Numbered from the stretch's first letter, positions 1 through 6,760 are shown. The stretch: 9,433 bases of DNA from Planctomyces sp. (GCA_005809115.1 SYLK01000818.1:1-9433), one strand, 5' to 3'. The notes: generated by a model from the letters alone, not told the origin. Translations and numbers: made by a program.

Positions 1-96
1 ACAAAACCGGGACCGGCTCCCGCGGTACTGCGAAAAATCCTGCGAAATACGACTACCAGTCGATCGACTTCACTGCTTCGAAAAGGATGGCTCTGA

Positions 97-1140
97 ATGA
101 CCATTTCCATCACGTCACTCACGGAATTCTGCGTCCGGGTTCTGACCCGTGTGGGATTGTCGCAGGCTGACGCTCAGACGACGGCTCAGGCGCTGGTCGA
201 GACAGACGCGATGGGCGTGTTCACACACGGCACAAAGCTCCTCAGCGGTTACCTGAACCGCCTGAAAGGTGGCGGATACCGTGCCGACGGCGTGCCCCGG
301 ACGGAACGGCAGGGCCCGGGCTGGGCCGTGATTGATGGCCAGTCAGCCCTCGGCCAGATCGGCGGCGTCTGCGCCGTACGCACTGCGATGGAAAAGGCGC
401 GGAAGGTGGGTGTGGCCTGGGTCGGTCTGCGAAACACCGGACACATCGGAGCCGCCGGATACTACGCCGCGCTCGCGGCGCGCGAAGGATTCATCGCGAT
501 GGTGACCGGTAACGATATCCCCAGCGTCGCCGCTCCTGGTTCCCGAGGCCCGGTGCTGGGCAGCAATCCGATTGCTTACGGAATCCCCCTGGGCCAGAGC
601 GATCCGATTCTGCTGGATATGGCCACGGCGGCCGTCGCCGGCGGCAAAGTTTACGCAGCACATCAGCGAGGTGAACCGATTCCTCCAACCTGGCTGATCG
701 GAGAGGACGGTCGGCCCACCACCGATGGCAGTCTCTATCCGCAGCATGCCGCACTGGCACCACTGGCCGGCCACAAGGGATATGGTTTCGGTCTCTGGTG
801 CGAAATCCTGTCGGCAATCCTGCCCGGCGGGCACATGACGTGGCAGGTCGGCAGCTGGATGTTCGACGAACCCTCGCGCCCGTCGTTCCACAATGCGTCG
901 TTCCTCGTCCTGGACGTTGCCGCGATGACGGATCCCGCGCAGTTCGAACAGCGAATGCGGGCGCTGATTGATGAAATTCACGCGGCCCCTGCAGCCGACG
1001 GCGTTGAGCGCGTGCTGCTGCCCGGAGAACGCGAATGGAACCTCAGAAACATTGCCGTCCGCGAAGGCATCAGCCTCCCCGCCGACGTCCTCGCCAAACT
1101 GGATGGAGTTGCGAAGGAATTCGGAGTAGATTTCCGGTGA
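97..1140 (+). CDS. Ldh family oxidoreductase (malate/L-lactate/ureidoglycolate dehydrogenase superfamily)
   Basis: This 347-residue protein matches the Ldh_2 fold family, whose members reduce or oxidise 2-oxo/2-hydroxy acids or cyclic imines with NAD(P)H in the cytoplasm. Visible landmarks are TDAMGVFTHGT with the likely proton-donor His44, RNTGHIGAAGYYA (His116), GSNPIAYGIP near 155-163, DMATAAVAGGK (Asp174, Lys184), GHKGYGFGLWCEILS (225-239) and a C-terminal PGE (309-311). The length is normal for the family and no signal peptide is seen. ATG at 97 is preceded by AAGGA at 83-87 with nine bases of spacing. The usual Arg four residues after the catalytic His is Leu48 here, with Lys47 next to it, so the substrate cannot be assigned by analogy with YiaK, AllD or malate enzymes. 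The cyclase gene follows on the same strand after 210 bp. Family call is firm; substrate is unknown. Confidence 0.93.
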   Translation: MTISITSLTEFCVRVLTRVGLSQADAQTTAQALVETDAMGVFTHGTKLLSGYLNRLKGGGYRADGVPRTERQGPGWAVIDGQSALGQIGGVCAVRTAMEKARKVGVAWVGLRNTGHIGAAGYYAALAAREGFIAMVTGNDIPSVAAPGSRGPVLGSNPIAYGIPLGQSDPILLDMATAAVAGGKVYAAHQRGEPIPPTWLIGEDGRPTTDGSLYPQHAALAPLAGHKGYGFGLWCEILSAILPGGHMTWQVGSWMFDEPSRPSFHNASFLVLDVAAMTDPAQFEQRMRALIDEIHAAPAADGVERVLLPGEREWNLRNIAVREGISLPADVLAKLDGVAKEFGVDFR

Positions 1141-1194
1141 AGCTCCGCGGCAGACCCCAGCTCCGGAACCCATCCGCAGCGTCAGAAAGGCGGT

Positions 1195-1207
1195 GGCGGT
1201 GACCGCC
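1195..1207. repeat. Small GC-rich palindrome after the Ldh gene
   Basis: GGCGGT (1195-1200) and ACCGCC (1202-1207) form a perfect inverted repeat around one base. As RNA it would fold as a four-pair GC stem with a five-base loop. It lies 55 bp after the Ldh stop and directly before the 17-bp repeat array. No T-run follows, so it is not a typical intrinsic terminator. Confidence 0.5.
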
Positions 1208-1208
1208 G

Positions 1209-1291
1209 GTCCGTTGGCATAGCGAGTCCGTTGGCGTTGCGAGTCCGTTGGCGTTGCGAGTCCGTTGGCATAGCGGTCAGTCGGCGTTGCC
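1209..1291. repeat. 17-bp tandem repeat array, about five units
   Basis: Units at 1209-1225, 1226-1242, 1243-1259, 1260-1275 and a degenerate one at 1276-1291 follow the pattern GTCCGTTGGCRTWGCGA. Units 1 and 4 carry CATAGC and units 2 and 3 carry CGTTGC, an A-B-B-A order; unit 4 is one base short and unit 5 has several substitutions. The array fills the gap between the Ldh stop and the cyclase start. It reads open on both strands, so gene callers may extend genes into it. No function is evident. Confidence 0.9.
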
Positions 1292-1350
1292 GGATGACCC
1301 CGCTTGTGCGACTTTTCATGGCATTCTTGACACGACAGGAGTCCCAGCTG

Positions 1351-3072
1351 ATGGCAGCCCGCCCTCAAGATCCGGCAGCCCGTTTCGTTTTCGTCATGCT
1401 GCTGTTTACGTTGAGTTTTCTGATGACCGTGACGGGAACCGCGGCGGGCGAATCGGAGGCCACGCGGTTCGTGGACCATTCACTGATTGTGGCACCCGAA
1501 TACCCGTGTACCTGGCCCAGTCATCCGTTTCCGCGCTTTCAGATCGTGCATCAGCGGACGATCGGGCCGGATTCGGCCGTCAATGTCGACGTGCTGCTCA
1601 TCGACGGAAATACCGGCACGCAGATGGACGTTCCGCCTCATTCCGTTGCCCGTCCGGACCTGAATCGGGAAAAATCCGGACCGTTTGGACTCGCCTGGAC
1701 CGACCGCATTGAGCCCTGGCAGTTCGGCGGTGAAGCCTGTGTCATCGACGTCCGCGACCTGCTGGACCAGGCGCCCTCGGGAATCAGTCCTCTGGTCACG
1801 GCCGAGCATGTCCGTCGGTTCGAAGCACAGCACCGAGAACTCCGCTTCGGCGACGTGGCTCTGTTTCGCAGTGATTACAGCGACGTCCGGTATCGACCGT
1901 TTCCGGAAGGAAGCCGGTTCATCGCCGATGCGCTCGATCGCAAAGCACCCGGCTTTCCGGATCCCGATCCGGACTGCATGGAGTTCCTTGCCACGCGCGG
2001 CGTGATGACCCTGGGAACGGACAGCGCCAGCATGGGGCCGCTCCCGAATCTCGCTGAACCGACCCACTATGCCGGTCTCCGCCACGGCATGATCTGGACC
2101 GAGAGCGCCACGAATCTCGGCGCACTGCCCCCGACCGGGGCTTTCTACTGCATGCTCAGTCCGAAACACGAGGGCGGTCCGTACGCTGAGTGCCGCGCGG
2201 TGTCCATCGTGGGAGGCGACCTGCCGCGCCGCCTGATCGAGGCTGCTCGAAGCCGCCGCGTGATCGATGTGACGCCCACCATGGCCCCCGGCCTCCCCCT
2301 CACACCGCTCGGATTCTCCACCGGGCAGCACCGTCAGGTCTATCTCAAGGTGGACTTCCTGTACTCCGAATACCTGGACTCGTGGCACCACACACACCTG
2401 ATGGATTCCATGGCCGGGACGCATCTCGTACCTCCGGCCTATGCTCTGCCGCCGGAAGATACGCAGCCGGAATACGCACCGGAAGTTCGCGGCTGGCTCC
2501 AGGATTTCGAACAGCGATACGGGCCGATCGGCAGCAGCTCCATGACCACGGAACAGGTGCCGCTGGACTGGACCGCCGGGCCGCTGCGGATCATCGACGT
2601 CAGCGCACTCGTCGGCACAACCCCCGCCGCCACTTGGCCAGCGTCGCCAGCCATCACGGTGGAACATGTCAGAGCGACCGAAAGCAGGAATGGTCCGCTG
2701 CAGCCGGGAGACGTTGTCCTGTTTCGTACCGGGCATCTGGACAAGTTCCTGAAACCCCGCCCGAACGACTCCGGCGTCTGGCTCAACCCTCTGAGCGGCA
2801 GCAGCGAAGGGTGGCCGGCACCCACGGCAGAAACCATCGTCTACCTGAAGAGCCGCGGAATTCGCTGTGTCGCCACGGATGCGCCAGACCTCGGCGGCGT
2901 CGACCCGCGACAGGCCATGATGACCTACTGGGCGCTGGGCAGCCGCGAAATGGCCGGCGTCGAGTTCCTGCATCACACGGCCGATCTGAAAGACGGGAAT
3001 TATTTCCTCTTCGCCGCTGCAAAAATCCGCGACTGTCACGGCGGTCCCGGACGTGCGATCGTGTTCCAGTAA
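1351..3072 (+). CDS. Exported tandem-domain cyclase family protein
   Basis: The 573-residue product starts with a signal peptide (basic start, hydrophobic core near residues 11-27, possible cleavage after TAA). Two cyclase domains follow (PF04199-like, the fold of bacterial kynurenine formamidase): about 35-290 and 305-573. Each has a GDV(A/V)LFR strand and a late TD segment (LGTDSASMG; CVATDAPD). The family metal motif HxGTHxDxPxH is incomplete in both. Domain 1 has NTGTQMDVPPH (N87, Q91, D93, H97), and domain 2 has MAGTHLVPPAY (only H358 kept; HHTH lies just before, at 346-349). Hydrolysis of an amide or lactone would be the default guess, but activity is uncertain. I chose ATG 1351 because AGGAG at 1337-1341 sits nine bases upstream and it gives a clean signal peptide. 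ATGs at 1294 and 1318, and TTG 1231 inside the repeats, are in frame but less likely. Confidence 0.88.
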   Translation: MAARPQDPAARFVFVMLLFTLSFLMTVTGTAAGESEATRFVDHSLIVAPEYPCTWPSHPFPRFQIVHQRTIGPDSAVNVDVLLIDGNTGTQMDVPPHSVARPDLNREKSGPFGLAWTDRIEPWQFGGEACVIDVRDLLDQAPSGISPLVTAEHVRRFEAQHRELRFGDVALFRSDYSDVRYRPFPEGSRFIADALDRKAPGFPDPDPDCMEFLATRGVMTLGTDSASMGPLPNLAEPTHYAGLRHGMIWTESATNLGALPPTGAFYCMLSPKHEGGPYAECRAVSIVGGDLPRRLIEAARSRRVIDVTPTMAPGLPLTPLGFSTGQHRQVYLKVDFLYSEYLDSWHHTHLMDSMAGTHLVPPAYALPPEDTQPEYAPEVRGWLQDFEQRYGPIGSSSMTTEQVPLDWTAGPLRIIDVSALVGTTPAATWPASPAITVEHVRATESRNGPLQPGDVVLFRTGHLDKFLKPRPNDSGVWLNPLSGSSEGWPAPTAETIVYLKSRGIRCVATDAPDLGGVDPRQAMMTYWALGSREMAGVEFLHHTADLKDGNYFLFAAAKIRDCHGGPGRAIVFQ

Positions 3073-3358
3073 GGCGCTCTGCCCATACCGGATCAGGCTC
3101 CCGCTGTCCTGCGACAAGACCTGGGAAAATGACCGCGGAAGAATGCCTGTCCCGGCTGTGACAGACCCACTCAGGGAGGCTGGTCAGACGTGCCACAGGC
3201 CGGAATGGACTGATGCCGATGGAATCGGTTCCCCTGGGGTCACTTGCAGTGGGCATTCAGAGTGCCTATCCTGCCGGCTCGGCCCCTGTTGAACTCTCGT
3301 GACTCAGATTCGGGCAGCCGATTCCATTCCGTGTCTGTTTGTGAAAGGGTGGTGCGTG
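3073..3358. other. Intergenic region before the PEP-CTERM gene
   Basis: These 286 bp hold no credible gene. A short inverted repeat (GCCGAT 3215-3220, ATCGGT 3224-3229, three-base loop) is followed by CCCCTGGGG at 3231-3239; together they could be an operator-like element. A weak promoter-like pair, TTGCAG (3244-3249) and TATCCT (3267-3272) with 17-bp spacing, lies about 85 bp before the ATG at 3359. No convincing terminator follows the cyclase stop. Confidence 0.3.
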
Positions 3359-4087
3359 ATGCTGCGACGATCTTCCCGGCTGTCGGTGCTGGTGTTGGCG
3401 CTGATTCTGATGGAATCCGTCAGTGCCCATGCCGGAGTTCTGGCACAGGGCTCCACGGTTGAAGGGAAAACCATTGCTGAGTGGACGGGCGAATGGTGGA
3501 ACTGGCTGGTGAAGGAGCCGTTTGAAACGAACGCTCAGGCGGATCCCACCGGTGAGCACGCGAACAGAAACCAGTCCGGCCCGGTGTTCTTCGTCGCCGG
3601 TAGCTTTGGCGGGCCGGTGGAACGGACATTCACCGTTCCGACCGGGAAATACCTGCTCGTCCCGATGATCCCCTATGTGTTCTGGGCACCGGAAGACGGT
3701 GCGGATGAAGCCGCGATCCGCGCACTTGCCGCGAGCAATGTGGATGCCATTGAGTCGCCCTATTTTGAACTGGACGGTGTGTTGCTGGCCGACCCGAAAA
3801 GTTATCGCGAAGCCTCACCACCCGGCGGGTTCACGCTGTCTGACAGCCCGCTCCTGCGGCAGCTGGGACTTCCCGCAATGGATCGGCTGGCCGTGGCAGA
3901 CGGATACTGGGCCATGCTCGAACCGTTGACGGCGGGCGAGCATACCATTCGGTTCGGCGGCATGCAGCCGGGGCAACCCGACACCGACGGTGTGCTGCAC
4001 ATTACAGCAGTTCCTGAGCCGGGGACGTTTGCTCTGCTCGGGGTGCTCGGCGGAATCTGGTTCATTCGCAGAAAACGCAGCCGTTAA
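3359..4087 (+). CDS. PEP-CTERM sorting domain protein, WxxxWWxW secreted family
   Basis: This 242-residue protein has an N-terminal signal peptide (MLRRSSRLSV start, hydrophobic core, likely cleavage after SAHA at about residue 25). It ends in a textbook PEP-CTERM tail: VPEPGT at 218-223, a hydrophobic segment to about 235, then RRKR. Such tails are cut by an exosortase, and the protein goes to the outer surface or exopolysaccharide. The middle carries EWTGEWWNW (41-49), a DPTG stretch (62-65), QSGPVFFVAGSFGG (72-85) and TVPTGKYLLVP (92-102), which I recognise as a widespread secreted family of unknown function. Family members I recall have cysteines after the TG and before TVPAGK; here those places are Ala and Phe. 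ATG 3359 follows AAAGGG at 3344-3349; a GTG at 3299 in the same frame would bury the signal peptide. Confidence 0.85.
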   Translation: MLRRSSRLSVLVLALILMESVSAHAGVLAQGSTVEGKTIAEWTGEWWNWLVKEPFETNAQADPTGEHANRNQSGPVFFVAGSFGGPVERTFTVPTGKYLLVPMIPYVFWAPEDGADEAAIRALAASNVDAIESPYFELDGVLLADPKSYREASPPGGFTLSDSPLLRQLGLPAMDRLAVADGYWAMLEPLTAGEHTIRFGGMQPGQPDTDGVLHITAVPEPGTFALLGVLGGIWFIRRKRSR

Positions 4088-4184
4088 TCGTGGATGTCGG
4101 TTTGCCACATCGGGAGTTCATCTGCCTGATATTTCGGGTTTGTCAGGTTGCCTCCCGTGAGCGCGTCTGTCCTCGGCGGCCCCC

Positions 4185-4283
4185 GGTCAGCGGCAACAGC
4201 GAAGAGGCGCTCGGGCATCCGATGCGGAAACGATCGTCAATCTGAAGAGCCGCGGAATTCGTTGTGTCGTCACGGATGCCCCG
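4185..4283 (+). pseudogene. Relic of a cyclase gene (domain 2 fragment)
   Basis: This stretch resembles 2789-2886 of the intact cyclase gene, corresponding to residues about 481-512. The 19 codons from 4227 to 4283 read ETIVNLKSRGIRCVVTDAP, against ETIVYLKSRGIRCVATDAP in the intact protein: 17 of 19 residues and 50 of 57 bases by hand count. Four of the seven base differences are silent. The upstream part (SGNSEE versus SGSSEG) is in another frame, because the relic is two bases longer between them. No start, signal peptide or first domain remains. The silent-heavy differences suggest it derives from a paralogue that was under selection, not from a fresh copy of the neighbour. Confidence 0.82.
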
Positions 4284-4321
4284 GCAGCTCGTCCGACGCC
4301 TCGAAATCGCGCGGCAGTCCC

Positions 4322-5437
4322 TCACACTTCCCGAGGGCAGACTGCCACGCCGATGTGCTGATAGTAGCTGCCCTTCGCCCGCTCGGCCCACGAGACGGCT
4401 GAGTAATACAGCAGATAGCGGTCGGGCTCGACCAGCACGCACGGAGTCGAGACGTAGAATGAATCGAATCGGCTCCGATCCGCGGAATTGGAAAACGCCG
4501 GTGCTGAGTCGTGATTCACAAAATGCGTGCCATCGTCCGACTCGGCGACGTAGATCTGGAAACTCTTGTCCTCCTTTTTCGGATACGCCCCGTACCACAA
4601 GAAATACCGTTCGCCGTCACGGCAGACGCACGGATAGATGCAGCCCTGATCGTGCTGCGCACTTTCACGCAGCACCGGCTCGTGGCTGCGGTTCCAGCGA
4701 ATGCCATCGTCTGACCGGAAGTCGTATACGTTCTGATACAGCGAGAGATACGATTCCTGCCGCGACGGTCGTGAGTTCATCCACATCCGGTATTGGCCCG
4801 GACCTTCCCTGTGGACGCACGGCCGCCGTCCCGATTCGAAGACCGGCTCGGGGTGAACGTTCCAGCGAACACCGTCGTCACTTGTCGCATAGCCCAGCCG
4901 CTGCGTCAATTCGGTTGTCCCTCCTCCGGCATTCCGTACCCATTCCGTGATACCGATGAACCAGAGTTTGAACCGTCGTTCGTCCGGGTCCCACAGCACT
5001 GACGGGGTCTGAAGGGCGAATGCCCCCCAGGGGACTTCTTCAAACGTCAGGATCGGCCGCTCGCCGAATCGCTCCCACGTCAGGCCGTCCTGCGACACCG
5101 CCATTCCAATGGCGAAGCCCATCAGACTTTTCAGATCCGAGGAATTCCCGGTGCGACCGATATAATACATGCGGTAGCCGTCGGGCGTGCGGAGCACATG
5201 CGGTGCATAGCAATATGTCCGACACCAGTCGAGGTTTGTCATCAATGACGACAACACCGGCGCGTCCCGCCGCTGCCACGCCATCTCGACACGAATGCCC
5301 GGCGTTGGCAGAGACGCCACATCCGTCGGCCTGATCGACACTGAATCCCCGGCAGCAGCCCGCACAGATTGTCCCGCAAGAAGAATTCCCGTTCCCGAAG
5401 TTTCCAGAAACGTGCGCCGTTTGATGCGATCGGTCAT
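4322..5437 (-). CDS. Tat-exported five-bladed beta-propeller, glycoside-hydrolase-like (GH43/GH32 clan style)
   Basis: The 371-residue protein opens with a twin-arginine leader (KRRTFLETSGTG, Arg7-Arg8, hydrophobic stretch to about 28), so it is probably exported folded. The rest shows recurring blade signatures of the SxDGxxW type at 115-121 (SQDGLTW), 186-192 (SDDGVRW), 242-248 (SDDGIRW) and 300-305 (SDDGTHF). These alternate with strands such as GYRMYYIG (87-94), RRFKLWFIG, QYRMWMNS, RYFLWYGA and RYLLYYSA. This is the layout of glycosidases and related propellers acting on plant or algal polysaccharides. I cannot place the catalytic acids with confidence, so substrate and even catalysis are open. 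The ATG has ACAGGG a few bases upstream. The gene is divergent from the isomerase-like gene at 5800, and its 3' end faces the cyclase relic. Confidence 0.8.
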   Translation of the reverse strand: MTDRIKRRTFLETSGTGILLAGQSVRAAAGDSVSIRPTDVASLPTPGIRVEMAWQRRDAPVLSSLMTNLDWCRTYCYAPHVLRTPDGYRMYYIGRTGNSSDLKSLMGFAIGMAVSQDGLTWERFGERPILTFEEVPWGAFALQTPSVLWDPDERRFKLWFIGITEWVRNAGGGTTELTQRLGYATSDDGVRWNVHPEPVFESGRRPCVHREGPGQYRMWMNSRPSRQESYLSLYQNVYDFRSDDGIRWNRSHEPVLRESAQHDQGCIYPCVCRDGERYFLWYGAYPKKEDKSFQIYVAESDDGTHFVNHDSAPAFSNSADRSRFDSFYVSTPCVLVEPDRYLLYYSAVSWAERAKGSYYQHIGVAVCPREV

Positions 5438-5466
5438 GCTGCCCTGTCATTGAGTTAAAGAATGTG

Positions 5467-5540
5467 ATGACGTCTCAGGAATTCTGCACGTCCGGGTACC
5501 AGGACGGAATGGCCTTCGAACAGGCTGACGATGTTCGCGC
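5467..5540 (+). pseudogene. Relic of the 5' end of an Ldh family gene
   Basis: Three exact blocks occur in the same order as in the start of the intact Ldh gene: GGAATTCTGC (5478-5487; 123-132), CGTCCGGGT (5489-5497; 132-140) and CAGGCTGACG (5521-5530; 163-172). Both stretches follow an ATGAC start and a CGTC/CTCA segment. Translation from ATG 5467 gives MTSQEFC and, further on, QADD, against TSLTEFC and QADA in the intact protein, with a small insertion and unrelated residues between. Similarity fades after about 5540, well before the catalytic His region. It ends up 29 bp upstream of the divergent propeller gene's start. Confidence 0.68.
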
Positions 5541-5637
5541 AGAAATTACCCTCTGTTCGATGCACTTGCGAGAGTTTTTCAGTTTTTCGTTTAATTTCAG
5601 GAATCTCGATCACGTTCCGCGTTGGCGGGAAGTGCTC

Positions 5638-5672
5638 GTTCAGTCCCCGGTCAGGAGTGACGGGGTGTGAAC
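5638..5672. promoter_or_regulatory. Hairpin or operator-like inverted repeat
   Basis: GTTCAGTCCCCG (5638-5649) faces CGGGGTGTGAAC (5661-5672) across an 11-base spacer. Five GC-rich pairs next to the loop and five outer pairs are separated by a 2x2 mismatch. There is no T-run. It lies about 27 bp before the likely -35 box of the gene at 5800, so it may be a regulator site rather than an RNA structure. Function is inferred from position only. Confidence 0.4.
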
Positions 5673-5698
5673 AATTACCCGACGTGTGGCCATGCGCT

Positions 5699-5726
5699 TT
5701 GCATCACCGCGCCGCCGAACTAGAAT
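5699..5726 (+). promoter_or_regulatory. Probable sigma-70-type promoter for the isomerase-like gene
   Basis: TTGCAT (5699-5704) and TAGAAT (5721-5726) are spaced by 16 bp. The -10 box matches TATAAT at five of six positions; the -35 box matches only in its TTG. Transcription would start near 5733, leaving a 5' leader of roughly 65 bases before ATG 5800. rsmG probably shares this transcript. Confidence 0.42.
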
Positions 5727-5799
5727 TGTCTGGTTGGTGTTCTCCGGTGTCTGTTTCAGGTGGTACGCCCGGAGCCTGGGCGCCCCAGGGGCTTCCGCG

Positions 5800-6738
5800 A
5801 TGTCGCACAATCAGATTTCTCGTCGCTTGTTCATGTCGTCCGGTACCGGAGTGGCCGCCGCTGGTGTGCTGGCGGCCGGTTCGGGCGACAGTGCCGCGGG
5901 CGCCGCAGCCGGCACTCGCGGTTCGGCCGTTTCGCTCAAAGGCCGGATGTACAAGACGCTCAAGATCGGCATGGTGAACATGGAAGGTTCCCTGACCGAC
6001 AAATTCCGCGCCGTCCGCAGTGCCGGTTTTCACGGTATCGAAATGAACGCGCCGGGAATGGACGTCGAGGCCACGAAGAGGGCAATTGCGGAATCCGGAC
6101 TGCCTGTCGATGGCACCGTCAACGCGGACCACTGGGAAGTCCGGCATACCGATCCCGATCCCGCAGTCCGAGTCAGGGCCCTGAAATCACTCCAGGATGG
6201 AATCCGTGAGACACATGCCGTGGGAGGCCATACGGCACTGCTGGTCATCGGGCACGGCAAGGACGGCCCGGAAGATGAGATCTGGAAACGATCGATCGAC
6301 AATATCGCGCAGGCGATTCCCCTGGCTGCCGAACTCGGTGTGTGCATCGCCATCGAAAATGTGTGGAACCACTTCCTGTACGATCATTCGGGTGATCGCT
6401 CACAGACTGCCGACAAGTATCTGAAGTACGTCGACGAACTGAATTCCCCGTGGGTCGGGATGCAGTTCGATATCGGAAATCACTGGAAATATGGCAGTAT
6501 GGGGAACTGGATTCGGCAGCTGGGAAAACGGGTCGTCAAACTGGATGTCAAGGGATTTTCGCGAGCGAAGGACACATTCACACCCATCGGTGAGGGCGAT
6601 ATCGACTGGGCCGATGTCCGCAGTGCTCTGACCGACATCAACTTTTATGGCTGGGTTGCGGCTGAAGTTACCGGCGGCGGGCCAGCGGAGCTGCAGGCCA
6701 TCTCGAACCAGATGGACACCGTCTTCGGGCTGACCTGA
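5800..6738 (+). CDS. Tat-exported sugar phosphate isomerase/epimerase-like TIM-barrel protein
   Basis: The 312-residue product begins with a twin-arginine leader (SRRLFMSSGTG, Arg8-Arg9, then an Ala/Gly-rich hydrophobic run). It continues as a xylose-isomerase-like barrel (AP_endonuc_2 / PF01261). Visible elements are AGFHGIEMNAPGMD early in the barrel, IAIENVWNHF with Glu186, QFDIGNHW with Asp224 and His228, VVKLDVKGF (245-253), GEGDIDW (264-270) and AAEVTGGG with Glu289. The two Glu and the Asp are the expected metal ligands. Members isomerise or epimerise sugars, inositols or related polyols, but the family is too broad to name a substrate. ATG 5800 is preferred because AGGGG at 5787-5791 is eight bases upstream and the leader starts there; an ATG at 5686 would hide the Tat motif. 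rsmG starts 22 bp after the stop. Confidence 0.87.
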   Translation: MSHNQISRRLFMSSGTGVAAAGVLAAGSGDSAAGAAAGTRGSAVSLKGRMYKTLKIGMVNMEGSLTDKFRAVRSAGFHGIEMNAPGMDVEATKRAIAESGLPVDGTVNADHWEVRHTDPDPAVRVRALKSLQDGIRETHAVGGHTALLVIGHGKDGPEDEIWKRSIDNIAQAIPLAAELGVCIAIENVWNHFLYDHSGDRSQTADKYLKYVDELNSPWVGMQFDIGNHWKYGSMGNWIRQLGKRVVKLDVKGFSRAKDTFTPIGEGDIDWADVRSALTDINFYGWVAAEVTGGGPAELQAISNQMDTVFGLT

Positions 6739-6760
6739 GTCCGGTCGCGGGGAGCATGAC

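Larger units (their letters stand above)
5438..5799. other. Divergent intergenic region between two Tat-exported protein genes
   Basis: This 362-bp gap holds an Ldh-gene relic at its left end (5467-5540), an AT-richer patch at 5571-5600, a GC-rich hairpin at 5638-5672 and a likely promoter at 5699-5726 for the rightward gene. A second, weaker promoter-like pair, TTGCGA (5566-5571) and TTTAAT (5590-5595), lies farther up. No intact gene is visible; the open frame from 5464 to 5670 is explained by the relic. Confidence 0.5.

Noticed and set aside
3..170. Possible 3' end of an upstream gene in the third frame
   Set aside because: Third-position GC is acceptable, but it would overlap the Ldh gene by 74 bp and shows no recognisable motif; too little sequence to decide.
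1231..1350. Longer N-terminus for the cyclase from TTG 1231 or ATG 1294
   Set aside because: It would translate the tandem repeats and bury the signal peptide; ATG 1351 has a good ribosome site.
343..1479. 378-residue minus-strand frame with repeated RYANG and ATPTD peptides
   Set aside because: The repeats are just the 17-bp tandem array read backwards, and the rest is antisense to the Ldh gene.
1480..3117. 545-residue open frame on the minus strand opposite the cyclase gene
   Set aside because: It mirrors a gene with clear domains and signal peptide, has no recognisable motif and a Cys/Arg/His-rich make-up typical of antisense shadows in high-GC DNA.
2190..3161. 323-residue plus-strand frame inside the cyclase gene
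   Set aside because: It is the cyclase gene in a shifted frame, Arg/Pro/Ser-rich and without motifs.
4110..4160. Terminator after the PEP-CTERM gene (CCTGA ... TCAGG)
   Set aside because: The stem is only five pairs with a 13-base loop and no T-run.
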